Source of the DNA: Candidatus Woesearchaeota archaeon
GTDB taxonomy: Archaea > Nanobdellota > Nanobdellia > Woesearchaeales > JACJVV01
DNA: 64,000 bases
Direction: 5' to 3'
NCBI GenBank assembly: GCA_020637495.1
Contig: JACJVV010000001.1
Span: 310,001-374,000 of the forward strand
Shown here: one piece after another, positions 1 through 8,798 of the stretch
Position numbering within the stretch: position 1 is the first letter of the stretch
Layout of the letters: every line of letters starts with the position of its first letter
Translations under genes and position numbers: made by a program
The notes under the pieces: model-generated
What the model was told of the DNA's origin: nothing
Databases searched by the model: none
The model's input: only the letters and a program-made list of their open reading frames with translations

Positions 1-831
1 ACTGCAAGGAATTCCATTTATGGACCCTGATGCAACACCTTTCACTTCCTGGTCTACAGTCTCAACTTTCAAAGTCACAGGTATGCTGATAACTTCATGA
101 GTATAGTACTTATCTTTCGTATCTATCTTCTCTATGAAGACACCCATTGGAACCTGATTCTCGTCGACTGCAGTATACCAATAATCCCCTGTTGCCTTAT
201 ATACCTGCTGGTTGATGAATTCCATGATATACCTTGTGAAATCTATCTTCTCCAAAGCAACACCAACGTCGCTGAATGCATTAGTAAGTACACAATTGGT
301 GAATTCAACATTGTTATAATCCGCCCAAATCTCATCATAGCCTTGCGTGCCAGGAACATGATATTCACTACAATCTTCACCCCATGTAGCTTTCCCTAAG
401 ACTAAAAGTAAGAATATTATTCCAAAGGCTATCGCTAAAATTGCTGTCACTTTCACACCAAATAAACTTATTGAACCAATACCTTTTGCATACCCTATTC
501 CTGATCCAACTGCTCTTCCCATTGCAGAGTTTTTTGTTTTTTCTATAATTTTACTTTTTATTCCTGATAATTTATTCTCAGAATTGTATGTTTTCTTCTC
601 TAATTTCTCTGTTTCTTCTTGCTGTTTTTCCTGTCGTATCGTTTCATTTGATGCTTGTCTTTGTGCATCGGCTGCCTCTTTTTCTGCTCTATATGCAGCT
701 TCTTCTTCAGATAATTTTCTTTTTACTTCTTCCCCATATCTTGAGACAGGATCTTCTTCCTCCTCTTCCAGAATTCTCTTTAGCTCATTCCTTTCCTTCT
801 TAGCTAAAGTACGAATATCATCCACCATCAT
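1..831 (-). CDS. Coiled-coil membrane protein, C-terminus cut by window edge
   Basis: The reading frame is open from an ATG at 831 to the left edge (277 codons), so the C-terminus lies outside the window. Residues 2-100 are highly charged (Glu, Lys, Arg, Gln) with a heptad-like coiled-coil character. A Gly-rich stretch at about 105-120 leads to one transmembrane helix at about 122-146. The rest is probably outside the membrane and contains two Cys (WGEDCSEY and FTNCVLTN). A GGAG ribosome binding site lies four bases before the ATG, and a second ATG follows immediately. It starts 57 bases after the stop of the upstream Cys-rich membrane protein and is probably co-transcribed with it. I do not recognise a family. 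The coiled-coil part should be cytoplasmic if the positive-inside rule holds. Confidence 0.75.
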   Translation of the reverse strand, partial: MMVDDIRTLAKKERNELKRILEEEEEDPVSRYGEEVKRKLSEEEAAYRAEKEAADAQRQASNETIRQEKQQEETEKLEKKTYNSENKLSGIKSKIIEKTKNSAMGRAVGSGIGYAKGIGSISLFGVKVTAILAIAFGIIFLLLVLGKATWGEDCSEYHVPGTQGYDEIWADYNNVEFTNCVLTNAFSDVGVALEKIDFTRYIMEFINQQVYKATGDYWYTAVDENQVPMGVFIEKIDTKDKYYTHEVISIPVTLKVETVDQEVKGVASGSINGIPCS

Positions 832-887
832 AATTCTCCAAGAAGCTGAATTGCATCTATCTTATCCAAAGATCATCTGTGCAAATA

Positions 888-2576
888 TCATTGCACAACA
901 TCAACCTTGATCTCCCTTATGTTCAAAAGGCTGAACGGAACAATCTCGATTGAATTGCTTCCAGGCTCGACAAATGTACTTATATCGCGTTGGTATGCAA
1001 GATTCTGCGTATCGACCCTTGTAAGATGTCCATTAATGTAAATATCAGCTTCTTTCCTTTCGAAGTCATTAGTAAATTTCATAGTAAGTATTACACTATA
1101 ATCTGGATCAAGCTCTTCTGCTTCCAAAGCATTCACAACTGGTCTGCATATAGGTGTCTCTTCTTCACCTTCGTAGCCTACAGGGCATATATCACATTGG
1201 CTCAAGGAGACTGAATTCACGCATCTGAAATCCAATCCATTAGTAGGCATCATATCACACCAGAACTGGTCTCCTGATTGATCAAAGCAACAATCTTTGT
1301 CTAATGCAGGAGTGCAACCATAAGGACATTCATTGTCTTCATTGTCTCCACAAAGGTCCTCGCCTTCTTCTGAGACATCCTTATCACGTCCTACATAATT
1401 TGTAGGGCATCTGTCAAGATTCTCTTCACTTACAAAACCTACACATCTATCATCGCTATTTGAAGTAGCAGCCACGCACCAATAAGGTGTTGTATATTCC
1501 TGCATGCAGCAATCATAATCATTATCCTCATCACAAGGTTCGCTGCATATTCCGTCAATCTCTCCGCATTTTGCATCGTCTATTACATCATATCTCAAAT
1601 TGAATATATATGGATCAAGCTCAAAGTAATATACAGGAATCTCATTATCCTCGAACTCAAGCTTAACTGTTATCAGATCAACAAGATATGAACCTTGGTC
1701 TGTTATGAAATCTATCTTGTTCTTGCCTACGAATATCATGTTAGGAGCAAATTCTACAAAATTCAATGTTCCACAATCAGGGATCCCTGCAAAAACAGTC
1801 CTATCGTTGAGCTTTATCGTCAATCTTCCTACATCGTTTGTTTTGCAGTCAGGATGGAATTTCAACAATGCACGTTCAATGCTTTCTCCTTGCTTCTCAC
1901 TCAAGAAGAATGTATTCATGCTCTGTTGCCTTGATGTGTCTGTTACATCTCCAATCACTTTTATGTTCTCGATGCTATACTCATTAGTCTCCCAGAATCT
2001 CCAGCCTACTTCAGAAGTACTGAATTCAAGGCTGTTCTCATTTGATAGAAGAGTCTTCTTAAGGCTTATGGGTTCAGGATTTATCGTCTGGATGTCATAT
2101 TCATATATTGTATTACCATTAAGTTTTATTGTCAGGACTCCTTCGTGTTTTGGTGTGCTGAAGCTGAGTTGGAAGTTATCAGCATTTGCAAGGTTGTCGA
2201 TATCGAAAGTAAGGTTCTTGACACTCTTATCACCTAATCCATTCTTTACATATACAGGGTTGAACTCTTCAATAACCTCAGCATTGACTGTTTTGAACAA
2301 TGTAAAACTGTTCAATGGAATCTCTAATTCATTCAATGAAGAATAGTCAATCTTACCAGGTGTCTCTGTTAAAATTGTCTCTTTCTGAGCATATGGTGAA
2401 TATCCCTGACTGGTACCCTGCACCTGGCCATTTGTGGTAACAGTTGTTGTTTGGTCTCCAAGTAATTCTGCTCTGTCTGCAGGTGGTAAAAACAGAATAT
2501 AAAGAAGTACTAGAACTGCAATAGCGATAATCAAGTTTGGTGCAGCTACTTTGTATTGGGAGTTTTTAGGAAACAT
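888..2576 (-). CDS. Membrane-anchored Cys-rich extracellular protein, unknown function
   Basis: This 562-residue protein has one N-terminal hydrophobic helix (about residues 14-32, LIIAIAVLVLLYILFLPP), so it is probably anchored with its bulk outside. Residues 60-330 look all-beta. Two similar segments (LTIKLNGNTIYEYDI and LTIKLNDRTVFAGI), with a third related one near the C-terminus (ADIYINGHLTRVDTQ), suggest repeated jelly-roll-like domains. Residues about 335-480 hold two Cys-rich repeats (CDEDNDYDCC... and CTPALDKDCC...), each followed by a W-C pair and a C-P-x-x-Y-x-G motif. A TATA-like element at about 2624-2632 on the minus strand gives a short leader and diverges from pelA. No catalytic motif is visible. 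A role at the cell surface is inferred; the family is unknown to me. Confidence 0.8.
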   Translation of the reverse strand: MFPKNSQYKVAAPNLIIAIAVLVLLYILFLPPADRAELLGDQTTTVTTNGQVQGTSQGYSPYAQKETILTETPGKIDYSSLNELEIPLNSFTLFKTVNAEVIEEFNPVYVKNGLGDKSVKNLTFDIDNLANADNFQLSFSTPKHEGVLTIKLNGNTIYEYDIQTINPEPISLKKTLLSNENSLEFSTSEVGWRFWETNEYSIENIKVIGDVTDTSRQQSMNTFFLSEKQGESIERALLKFHPDCKTNDVGRLTIKLNDRTVFAGIPDCGTLNFVEFAPNMIFVGKNKIDFITDQGSYLVDLITVKLEFEDNEIPVYYFELDPYIFNLRYDVIDDAKCGEIDGICSEPCDEDNDYDCCMQEYTTPYWCVAATSNSDDRCVGFVSEENLDRCPTNYVGRDKDVSEEGEDLCGDNEDNECPYGCTPALDKDCCFDQSGDQFWCDMMPTNGLDFRCVNSVSLSQCDICPVGYEGEEETPICRPVVNALEAEELDPDYSVILTMKFTNDFERKEADIYINGHLTRVDTQNLAYQRDISTFVEPGSNSIEIVPFSLLNIREIKVDVVQ

Positions 2577-2769
2577 TTTTTAATTGTAGTATTATCTCTA
2601 CTAATATAGATTTGAACTTAGCTATATATAAATATTTTGGATAAAATGTATTTGTTTAATATAAATACTCAAAAGCCATTAATTTGTTTTTTTACATTAT
2701 TAGAGAATTTGTCAACAATTTCTGGCTATGACATCAATACTGTTATAACACATTCCTTAACAGAAAAAA

Positions 2770-3801
2770 ATGAAAATCTTACAGAATGACGCAAAGAAAG
2801 GCATCATGAAATTGATGCCGCAATCCAATGATGACCTTTGGCTATTAAGCCAAGTGATCAATCCTGGGGCTTTTGTCAGTTCCAAAACTACAAGAAAGGT
2901 CAAGCTTTCTGAAACAAAAGTAGAGAAGAAAACCTATTATGTCACAATCAAAGCTGAAAAGGCAGCATTTGAGAATGAAATCTTGCGTGTATCAGGGATT
3001 GTTGAGAGTGAACATGACGATATACCAAAAGGAAGCAGCCACTCATTAAGTGTTTCCATCAATGATGATGTAAAGATAGAGCAAGGATGGTTAAGGTATC
3101 AGATAGATAAGATTAGTGAGGCTACAAAAGAGCAAGCAAAAGTTCTGCTTGTCGTAATGGATAGGGAAGATGTTTATTTTGCGAAGCTTGTCAATGAAGG
3201 TTACAAGTTACTTTCCAACTTTGAAGGGAATGTACAGAAAAAGGTGGAAGGCATGGCAGTTGAGGGGAAAGGCAACTTCTACTCAGATATAGCGAAAAAG
3301 CTCAAGGAATATGATGGAAGGGAAAAGATCGATTCAATTGTAGTGGCTTCGCCAGCTTTCTTCAAAGAAGATTTCATGAATCAGCTCAATGATGATATCC
3401 TCAAAAGGAAAATAATATTGGCAACTGTCTCAAGCGTTGGAGAGAATGCTTTCAATGAATTGCTAAAACGTGATGAAGTGAAGCAGGCATTACAGAATCA
3501 AAGATTCAAGATCGAGATGGAAGAAGTCGAGAATCTTTTTTCTGAAATCGGAAAGGATGGCAAATGCACCTATGGCTATGATCATATCATTGAGAAAGCG
3601 AATGAAGGGAATATATTGAAATTACTGGTGTCAACGCATCTCATCCAACAGTATAAAGAGAATGAAGATTTCCTAAAGCTTGAGGATCTTTTCAAGTTAG
3701 TGGATTCAATCAAGGGTGAAATAGTAATCATCAGCAGCTCAAATGAAGCTGGAAAAAAACTAGATGGGATTGCAGGGATAGGCGCTCTGCTAAGGTATTG
3801 A
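2770..3801 (+). CDS. pelA: mRNA surveillance protein pelota (Dom34)
   Basis: A 343-residue protein of the usual archaeal pelota length. In this family it enters the A site of stalled ribosomes and, with aEF1A and ABCE1, splits them. The N-terminal Sm-like domain (about 1-130) contains the typical start (MKILQNDAKKGIMKLMPQS) and the DDLWLLSQVINPGAFV segment. The central domain (about 135-260) is seen in AKVLLVVMDREDVYFAKL and KIDSIVVASPAFFKEDF. The C-terminal eL30-like domain (about 265-343) ends in GIAGIGALLRY. The gene stands alone on the plus strand, divergent from the upstream gene and convergent with the citramalate synthase gene, with 30 bases between the two ends. Confidence 0.95.
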   Translation: MKILQNDAKKGIMKLMPQSNDDLWLLSQVINPGAFVSSKTTRKVKLSETKVEKKTYYVTIKAEKAAFENEILRVSGIVESEHDDIPKGSSHSLSVSINDDVKIEQGWLRYQIDKISEATKEQAKVLLVVMDREDVYFAKLVNEGYKLLSNFEGNVQKKVEGMAVEGKGNFYSDIAKKLKEYDGREKIDSIVVASPAFFKEDFMNQLNDDILKRKIILATVSSVGENAFNELLKRDEVKQALQNQRFKIEMEEVENLFSEIGKDGKCTYGYDHIIEKANEGNILKLLVSTHLIQQYKENEDFLKLEDLFKLVDSIKGEIVIISSSNEAGKKLDGIAGIGALLRY

Positions 3802-3831
3802 TAACTTATTCTTTTTCAGATGTACTTATTG

Positions 3832-5385
3832 TTATACCACATGTCTCAAGAGATAATATCTGAAACCCTTCAAGACAGCTTCCATGGATGCTTCTATGAT
3901 ATTTGTTGATACACCACTTGTTGCAAAGTCCTCTTCATGGTTCTTGAACTGGATGTAAACCATGACTGAACTCTCAACACCTTTATCCTCAGCAATCTTG
4001 ACCTTGAAATTCTCAAGCCTCACGTCATTTATCTCTTGATACCTATGTGAGATGAGCTTCTTTAGACCTTGGTAAATTGCATCTACAGGACCATTGTCGT
4101 CTACTGGTACATATACATCATAATCCTTCCCATCAACAATCCCAGTCAAGGTACATTCTGCAAATTCTTTTCCTTTCCTTCTTCCTGTCATGACTTTCCA
4201 AGTATCTCTATTCACTTCAAAAGGTGAGAAATCATTGTTGAAGTACCTGTTCATAAGAAGATATTTTTCTGCCTTCAGATCTCCAACCTGATATCCTTGC
4301 TTCCGCATTGATTTCATATCTTTAAGTATCGCTTGTACTCTTGGATCTTTCTTCTCTGCTTCAACATCGAATTCCTTTAGCATCTCTACTATATTTGCTG
4401 CTCCTGATAATTCACTTAGGACAATATCACGGTTATTTCCTACTAGACTTGGATCTATATGTTCATATATCGCACCTTTATTTATTGCATCCACATGCAC
4501 ACCACCTTTATGAGCGAATGCTTTCTTTCCTAGATATGGTTTGGAACTATCCTTGTCTATATTTGCCAGAAGATATACCATATCACTCACATGTTTCAGC
4601 TGATCGAGCCTAAAAGCTGTGCTTATCCCCATTTTGAGTTCAAGTCCGGGGATTATCTCACATAGATCAGCATTTCCAGTTCTTTCACCTATACCATTTA
4701 TCGTTCCCTGTATCTGCACGAGATCATGTGCACACATAAGGGAGTTAGCCGTTGCACATCCTGTATCATTATGGCAATGTATTCCAAAATGTTCATCAGG
4801 AAATCTTCCCCTTATCTCACTGAATATCCTATCAACTTCCATAGGCAAGCAGCCACCATTAGTATCGCACATTATCACTGCATCAGCACCTGCATTGAAA
4901 GCGGCCTGGACAACTTTTGTCGCATAATCCTTATTGTCTTTGAATCCATCAAAGAAATGTTCAGCATCAAAGAATACCTCATCAAGATTCTTTTTCAGAA
5001 ATTTCACTGAATCATATATAGCTTCTAGATTCTCTTCAGGCGTCATCTTCAGTTGAGCCTTGACATGCTGCAGCCATGTCTTTCCGAATATGCTACTGAC
5101 TCTTGCTTTTGATTCAACTATGGCTATCAAGTTTGGGTCTTCCTCTGCTTTCAAATCTTTTTTTCTTGTAGAACCGAAAGCCGAAATCCTTGTATGCTGC
5201 AGACTCATCTTGTAAGCTTCTAAGAATGTATCCATATCCATTTGATTGCTTCCTGGCCAGCCTAGCTCTGCATAGTCGACTCTAGCCCTATCTAGCAATT
5301 TAAGGATCTCAAGTTTTTCCTTCACTGTGAAATCCACGTCCTTATCCTGCGCACCGTCACGCAATGTAGTGTCATATATCTTCAT
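3832..5385 (-). CDS. cimA: Citramalate synthase-type DRE-TIM metallolyase
   Basis: Members of this family condense pyruvate and acetyl-CoA to (R)-citramalate, the first step of the threonine-independent route to isoleucine. The TIM-barrel begins with the signature YDTTLRDGAQDKDVDFT and carries the metal-binding HCHNDTGCA motif and a GIGERTGNADLCEI loop. The C-terminal part (about 390-517) matches the LeuA-type regulatory/dimerisation domain. The length fits the long citramalate synthase subfamily rather than homocitrate synthase; a 2-isopropylmalate synthase-like role is the alternative. I chose the ATG at 5385 because an AGGTGG ribosome binding site lies at 5391-5396; a GTG nine bases further upstream would overlap that site. 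No leuB/C/D or ilv gene is nearby. The 273 bases upstream hold nothing recognisable. Confidence 0.88.
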   Translation of the reverse strand: MKIYDTTLRDGAQDKDVDFTVKEKLEILKLLDRARVDYAELGWPGSNQMDMDTFLEAYKMSLQHTRISAFGSTRKKDLKAEEDPNLIAIVESKARVSSIFGKTWLQHVKAQLKMTPEENLEAIYDSVKFLKKNLDEVFFDAEHFFDGFKDNKDYATKVVQAAFNAGADAVIMCDTNGGCLPMEVDRIFSEIRGRFPDEHFGIHCHNDTGCATANSLMCAHDLVQIQGTINGIGERTGNADLCEIIPGLELKMGISTAFRLDQLKHVSDMVYLLANIDKDSSKPYLGKKAFAHKGGVHVDAINKGAIYEHIDPSLVGNNRDIVLSELSGAANIVEMLKEFDVEAEKKDPRVQAILKDMKSMRKQGYQVGDLKAEKYLLMNRYFNNDFSPFEVNRDTWKVMTGRRKGKEFAECTLTGIVDGKDYDVYVPVDDNGPVDAIYQGLKKLISHRYQEINDVRLENFKVKIAEDKGVESSVMVYIQFKNHEEDFATSGVSTNIIEASMEAVLKGFRYYLLRHVV

Positions 5386-5658
5386 TAAAACCACCTTTTA
5401 ATTATCCTGATTAAATTTTTATCAAAAGAAATAAATCTAAATGATTCTATTGTAAATCAATGCTGTGGCCCTGACCTGAAAAAGAATCAAGTACCTATAG
5501 AATAATAATAGAAATAATGCTAATCAAAACTGCTACACTTATTTTTGATATTGCATTTATCATAATAACTGAGAATCCTTAGTAGTTTATAAATTTCACG
5601 CATTTATTGGGTAGATTATCATCATTATTATCGTGCTTGGGATATCTATCAATCTAGA

Positions 5659-6831
5659 TCATCTGATCTGTTTATGGTACTTGTAGAAAACTAACGAAAT
5701 CACTATCAATACAAACCCAGTTATCAGGAAAGGGTACCTTAGTCCAATCAATTGCGCCATTGTTCCAAATGCGAATGGGCTTGTATCCCATCCAAGATTC
5801 TTGGCGAAGAAGAATGCGCTCTCAACTTTTCCTTCAGTATGCTTTGTTGATATCAAGCCTGCTTCTATCTCAAATGTCGCCCATGCGAAATTTACACCAA
5901 CAGTCGAGATGAAAGCTGTCAGCATACCTAGTATCAATGTCTTTGTGAAGAAGAATGCAACCAACGATGTACCTCCGAGCAGGAAACCTACAGTTATGAG
6001 CAAGAACCTCTTTTTCCTATTAGTGGCGATGAATCCATCAAGGAAGTCACTGAATATGAAAGGCAGGGCAAAGGATGCAACAACTAAAGCACTAGCCATA
6101 ATATCGTTGCTCTCGATCACGTAAAGAAGCGGTATCCCTATCCCCATTATGCTGTACCAGAATGTGCAGCAATATATCCCTAAAAGAATCAGATATTCTT
6201 TCTTCACCAGATCGATGAAGAACCCTATATCACTTTTTGCATATGTCTTCTTATATTTTGATTCTTGTTTACTGAACAATAGCTTGAATAGGAGCAAGGA
6301 AATTATTGCAAAAGGGAATGCGAGCAAGAACATCGTCGAGAAACCTGAAGTAGATATTATTATTGCAGCAATGAACGGTCCCACAATATACGCCGTCTGC
6401 CATATCGGGAAGAAACCGCTTGTAGCATAATTAAACTCTTTCTTTTTAGTTATTTTTATCAGATATCCTTCAGCTGAGATGAAGAATACATCAAATCCCA
6501 AGTAAGCGAATATGTTGAGCAAAAGAAGGATGAATATATTATCCGTGAATGCGAAAGCAGTATAGAATATTGCCAAGATAATTATGCCTATAACAATCGA
6601 TCTTTTTTCACCTATCTTATCTATAATGCTTCCCCATCCTAAGTCAAGGAAAGTGGTTATTATCCAACTGAAGCTTATGAAAGCTCCGATCATGATCAAC
6701 CCGGTATCAAGGCTTTCCAGCTTCAATGGTAATGCAAATTCAAACATAGAAATGAATAATCCAATCGGCAGAAAAGCTAGACCTAACCTTGCAGCTTGCT
6801 TTAAGGTCATGATCTGTGATTTAGTGAGCAT
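5659..6831 (-). CDS. Major facilitator superfamily transporter
   Basis: A 390-residue, very hydrophobic protein with about 12 predicted membrane helices, the standard MFS length. The loop between helices 2 and 3 has the MFS motif A-like sequence DLGWGSIIDKIGEKRSIVIG (compare G-x3-D-x-G-x-R). The first half is followed by a charged central loop (SKQESKYKKTYAKSD, about 185-200) and a second six-helix half. Substrate cannot be told; the closest general type is drug or metabolite export. The short, basic C-terminus (YKYHKQIR) suggests a cytoplasmic end. It lies downstream of citramalate synthase on the same strand, with 273 bases between, so it probably has its own promoter. Confidence 0.85.
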   Translation of the reverse strand: MLTKSQIMTLKQAARLGLAFLPIGLFISMFEFALPLKLESLDTGLIMIGAFISFSWIITTFLDLGWGSIIDKIGEKRSIVIGIIILAIFYTAFAFTDNIFILLLLNIFAYLGFDVFFISAEGYLIKITKKKEFNYATSGFFPIWQTAYIVGPFIAAIIISTSGFSTMFLLAFPFAIISLLLFKLLFSKQESKYKKTYAKSDIGFFIDLVKKEYLILLGIYCCTFWYSIMGIGIPLLYVIESNDIMASALVVASFALPFIFSDFLDGFIATNRKKRFLLITVGFLLGGTSLVAFFFTKTLILGMLTAFISTVGVNFAWATFEIEAGLISTKHTEGKVESAFFFAKNLGWDTSPFAFGTMAQLIGLRYPFLITGFVLIVISLVFYKYHKQIR

Positions 6832-6909
6832 GCTTTATTTAGATAGTTAGGTTTTATCAATCTTTTGTGTAGGGTTGTGTATGCATAGATAAGCTATATT
6901 GTAATGCTC

Positions 6910-8085
6910 TCAGAATAAACTTGTAAATGCACCACCAGCTATTATAGTAAGGATTGCACCTAAGAACATCAAAGGGGCGAAAGGTATTGTCTGGTTGATG
7001 TGAACTTTGTTGAAGCTCAATTTTCTTTTCTTGTAAAGCTTTGCTATCTGCCTTACAGATTCTTCATCCAGATACATAGGGAAATCAGATTGAATCCCTT
7101 TATCTTTCTTATCAACAATAACATAGACCCCATCTTTCTCTATTATCTTCTCATCAATATTCATACCTCTCTTCAGATGCAGAACATGGATCCTTCTGCT
7201 ATTAGTCGCTTCACTATAGACATATCTTCTTAGCAATGTCAGTATGATATAATACCCAATGAAAGAATACCAAAAGTTTGATGTCTGCATGCTTTCCATC
7301 TCGAAGAATATCCTGAAAGAACCAATTATTAAGGATACTATGATAATTGCAACAGACCTTACCGGAATCCCAATGACTCTGCTTTTGACTTCAGTCTTCA
7401 CGAGTTTAGCTCCTGCTTTCTGCTGGAGAGGTTTCTTCTTTATGATCGTATTTTTCCAATTATATTTCTTCGGAAAGAATTTGAACATCATCTTCCAGAT
7501 TGTATACCATACCACTCCTGAGAATATCAATGTAGTGAAGAAAGTCTTTTCGATCCCTAAAAGACCTGGTATCATCCCACCTATCCACGTTACCGAGAAG
7601 AAGAAGACTATGTTCTCTATTATCTCCCTGATGCTGAGAGTCTTGAAGAACCCATGGATCTTTGTGCTTGTTATCAAATCCCTTGATGTCATCAACAGGG
7701 AATATCCCAAGAACGGAATGAATGTGTTGAAGATGATGAAGAATGCAGGGAAGAATGGTATTGGATTGATTTCATAGGTCGTTATCGGTATTATCACGCT
7801 ATAAGCAAAAAGAAGCTTAGCATCACCTGCTGACCAGAAATTTGCTTTCCAAAGAATGAATCCGAGAAAGAGGGTGATAGCTGAGTTAGATATTCCATAT
7901 ATTATAAGGTTGAGATTGATATATGAATGCTGTGTCAAGCTATTAGATAGTGATATGACATATATGCCTAAAGCTAGGATAATCACCAACAATATATTCC
8001 TATTCTTTATCCTATTTTGATATATGTCTTCATATGAAGTCAACAGACCAAAAATCAAAATTATAGGGAAAAAATATTCTAGCAT
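6910..8085 (-). CDS. A24-family prepilin peptidase with C-terminal extension
   Basis: Enzymes of this family cut class III signal peptides of archaeal pilins and archaellins at the membrane surface. The two catalytic aspartates are visible: D20 in TSYEDIYQNRIKN and D88 in FWSAGDAKLLFAY, the latter close to the GxGD-x-K pattern. At 391 residues it is much longer than typical FlaK/PibD (about 230). The extra part is a basic segment near 205-235 (KKKPLQQKAGAKLVKTEVK), two more helices, a soluble segment at about 300-365 (MNIDEKIIEKDGVYVIVDKK...) and a final helix. The long array of class III proteins at 41-55 kb gives it obvious substrates. The ATG at 8085 is the only start that keeps the first helix and D20. 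Confidence 0.85.
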   Translation of the reverse strand: MLEYFFPIILIFGLLTSYEDIYQNRIKNRNILLVIILALGIYVISLSNSLTQHSYINLNLIIYGISNSAITLFLGFILWKANFWSAGDAKLLFAYSVIIPITTYEINPIPFFPAFFIIFNTFIPFLGYSLLMTSRDLITSTKIHGFFKTLSIREIIENIVFFFSVTWIGGMIPGLLGIEKTFFTTLIFSGVVWYTIWKMMFKFFPKKYNWKNTIIKKKPLQQKAGAKLVKTEVKSRVIGIPVRSVAIIIVSLIIGSFRIFFEMESMQTSNFWYSFIGYYIILTLLRRYVYSEATNSRRIHVLHLKRGMNIDEKIIEKDGVYVIVDKKDKGIQSDFPMYLDEESVRQIAKLYKKRKLSFNKVHINQTIPFAPLMFLGAILTIIAGGAFTSLF

Positions 8086-8168
8086 CTAGCCAAAACTTTT
8101 CTTGCATGGTTTATATCTTTTATGGGTAAAACTACAAAAATAATTCTGTAGTTTTTCCTATACCATGA

Positions 8169-8516
8169 TTATATGATACCTGTAGGTGGAGTCTTGAAAT
8201 CGAACTTGTAATCCAATTCGAAGTTAAAGCTCTCAAGGAACTCTCTTGCCATCTCAGGATATTCGTTCTCAATCAGCCATGTATAGATCTCGTTGCAGTA
8301 GCAATGTGGGCAGATATTCATATCATCTCCACAGACCGCACAGAATGTATTCTCATGGTCGAATGCCTTCACGCTATCCCCTACAGACTTAAGTAGAGGG
8401 ATCAGCGATGGCTTTCTATCTGCTACCCAGTACATGACCTGCCTTTCCAAGCAGTGCGGACATACCGGGTTTGTGATGGCTTCATCACATATTATGCATT
8501 TGTCTTCATATGCCAT
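8169..8516 (-). CDS. Double zinc-ribbon small protein
   Basis: A 115-residue soluble protein with two zinc-binding clusters: CIICDE plus CPHCLE (residues 8-22), and CAVCGDD plus CPHCYC (about 58-74). Between and after them are helical segments rich in aromatic residues. Such paired CxxC knuckles bind structural zinc in many archaeal adaptor and nucleic-acid proteins, but no specific family is recognised. A GGAGGGAATAAA sequence directly before the ATG gives a strong ribosome binding site and supports this start. The gene is alone on the minus strand, divergent from the kinase-like gene. Confidence 0.8.
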   Translation of the reverse strand: MAYEDKCIICDEAITNPVCPHCLERQVMYWVADRKPSLIPLLKSVGDSVKAFDHENTFCAVCGDDMNICPHCYCNEIYTWLIENEYPEMAREFLESFNFELDYKFDFKTPPTGII

Positions 8517-8565
8517 TTTATTCCCTCCTTTGGCTCTTCTCGTGCCTGTGAAAGTTTAAGAACAA

Positions 8566-8620
8566 GTCCTGACAATTTTTAGTGAGTGTTTTTAGAATGC
8601 CAACCAAGAACCGTCAGGAC
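8566..8620. repeat. Inverted repeat GTCCTGAC / GTCAGGAC
   Basis: Two perfect 8-base arms (8566-8573 and 8613-8620) flank a 39-base spacer in the gap between the zinc-ribbon gene and the kinase-like gene. It could form a stem-loop in RNA or be a split protein-binding site. No C/D box, H/ACA or tRNA signature was found around it. Confidence 0.4.
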
Positions 8621-8724
8621 GTGCCTTAACAATTCATAGGTCTATAGCATGTAGATGCCACTAGATAAATCTTACACATCTTGTGGTGATTGTTTACATG
8701 CATACATGATTGATTCTCGCTGGG

Positions 8725-8733
8725 ATATATAAA
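8725..8733 (+). promoter_or_regulatory. TATA box for the kinase-like gene
   Basis: The sequence ATATATAAA matches the archaeal TATA consensus. Transcription would start about 25 bases downstream, near 8755. That is after the most upstream in-frame ATG (8742), so the next ATG at 8799 is the likely start of the kinase-like gene. Confidence 0.6.
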
Positions 8734-8798
8734 GTTTGTGAATGTTTTTTTCGTTTTTTTTCGAAAAACAGATAACCACATCTATTTTTTCTAGTTAT

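Noticed and set aside
1705..2346. 213-aa plus-strand open frame
   Set aside because: It is antisense to the 562-aa Cys-rich protein, with no ribosome binding site or domain; the minus-strand frame has a clear anchor and repeats.
5386..5658. Possible C/D box RNA in the gap upstream of the citramalate synthase gene
   Set aside because: CTGA-like boxes occur, but there is no proper RTGATGA box C at suitable spacing; nothing can be supported here.
7259..7777. 172-aa plus-strand open frame
   Set aside because: Antisense shadow of the prepilin peptidase gene; its hydrophobic sequence comes from complementing membrane-helix codons.
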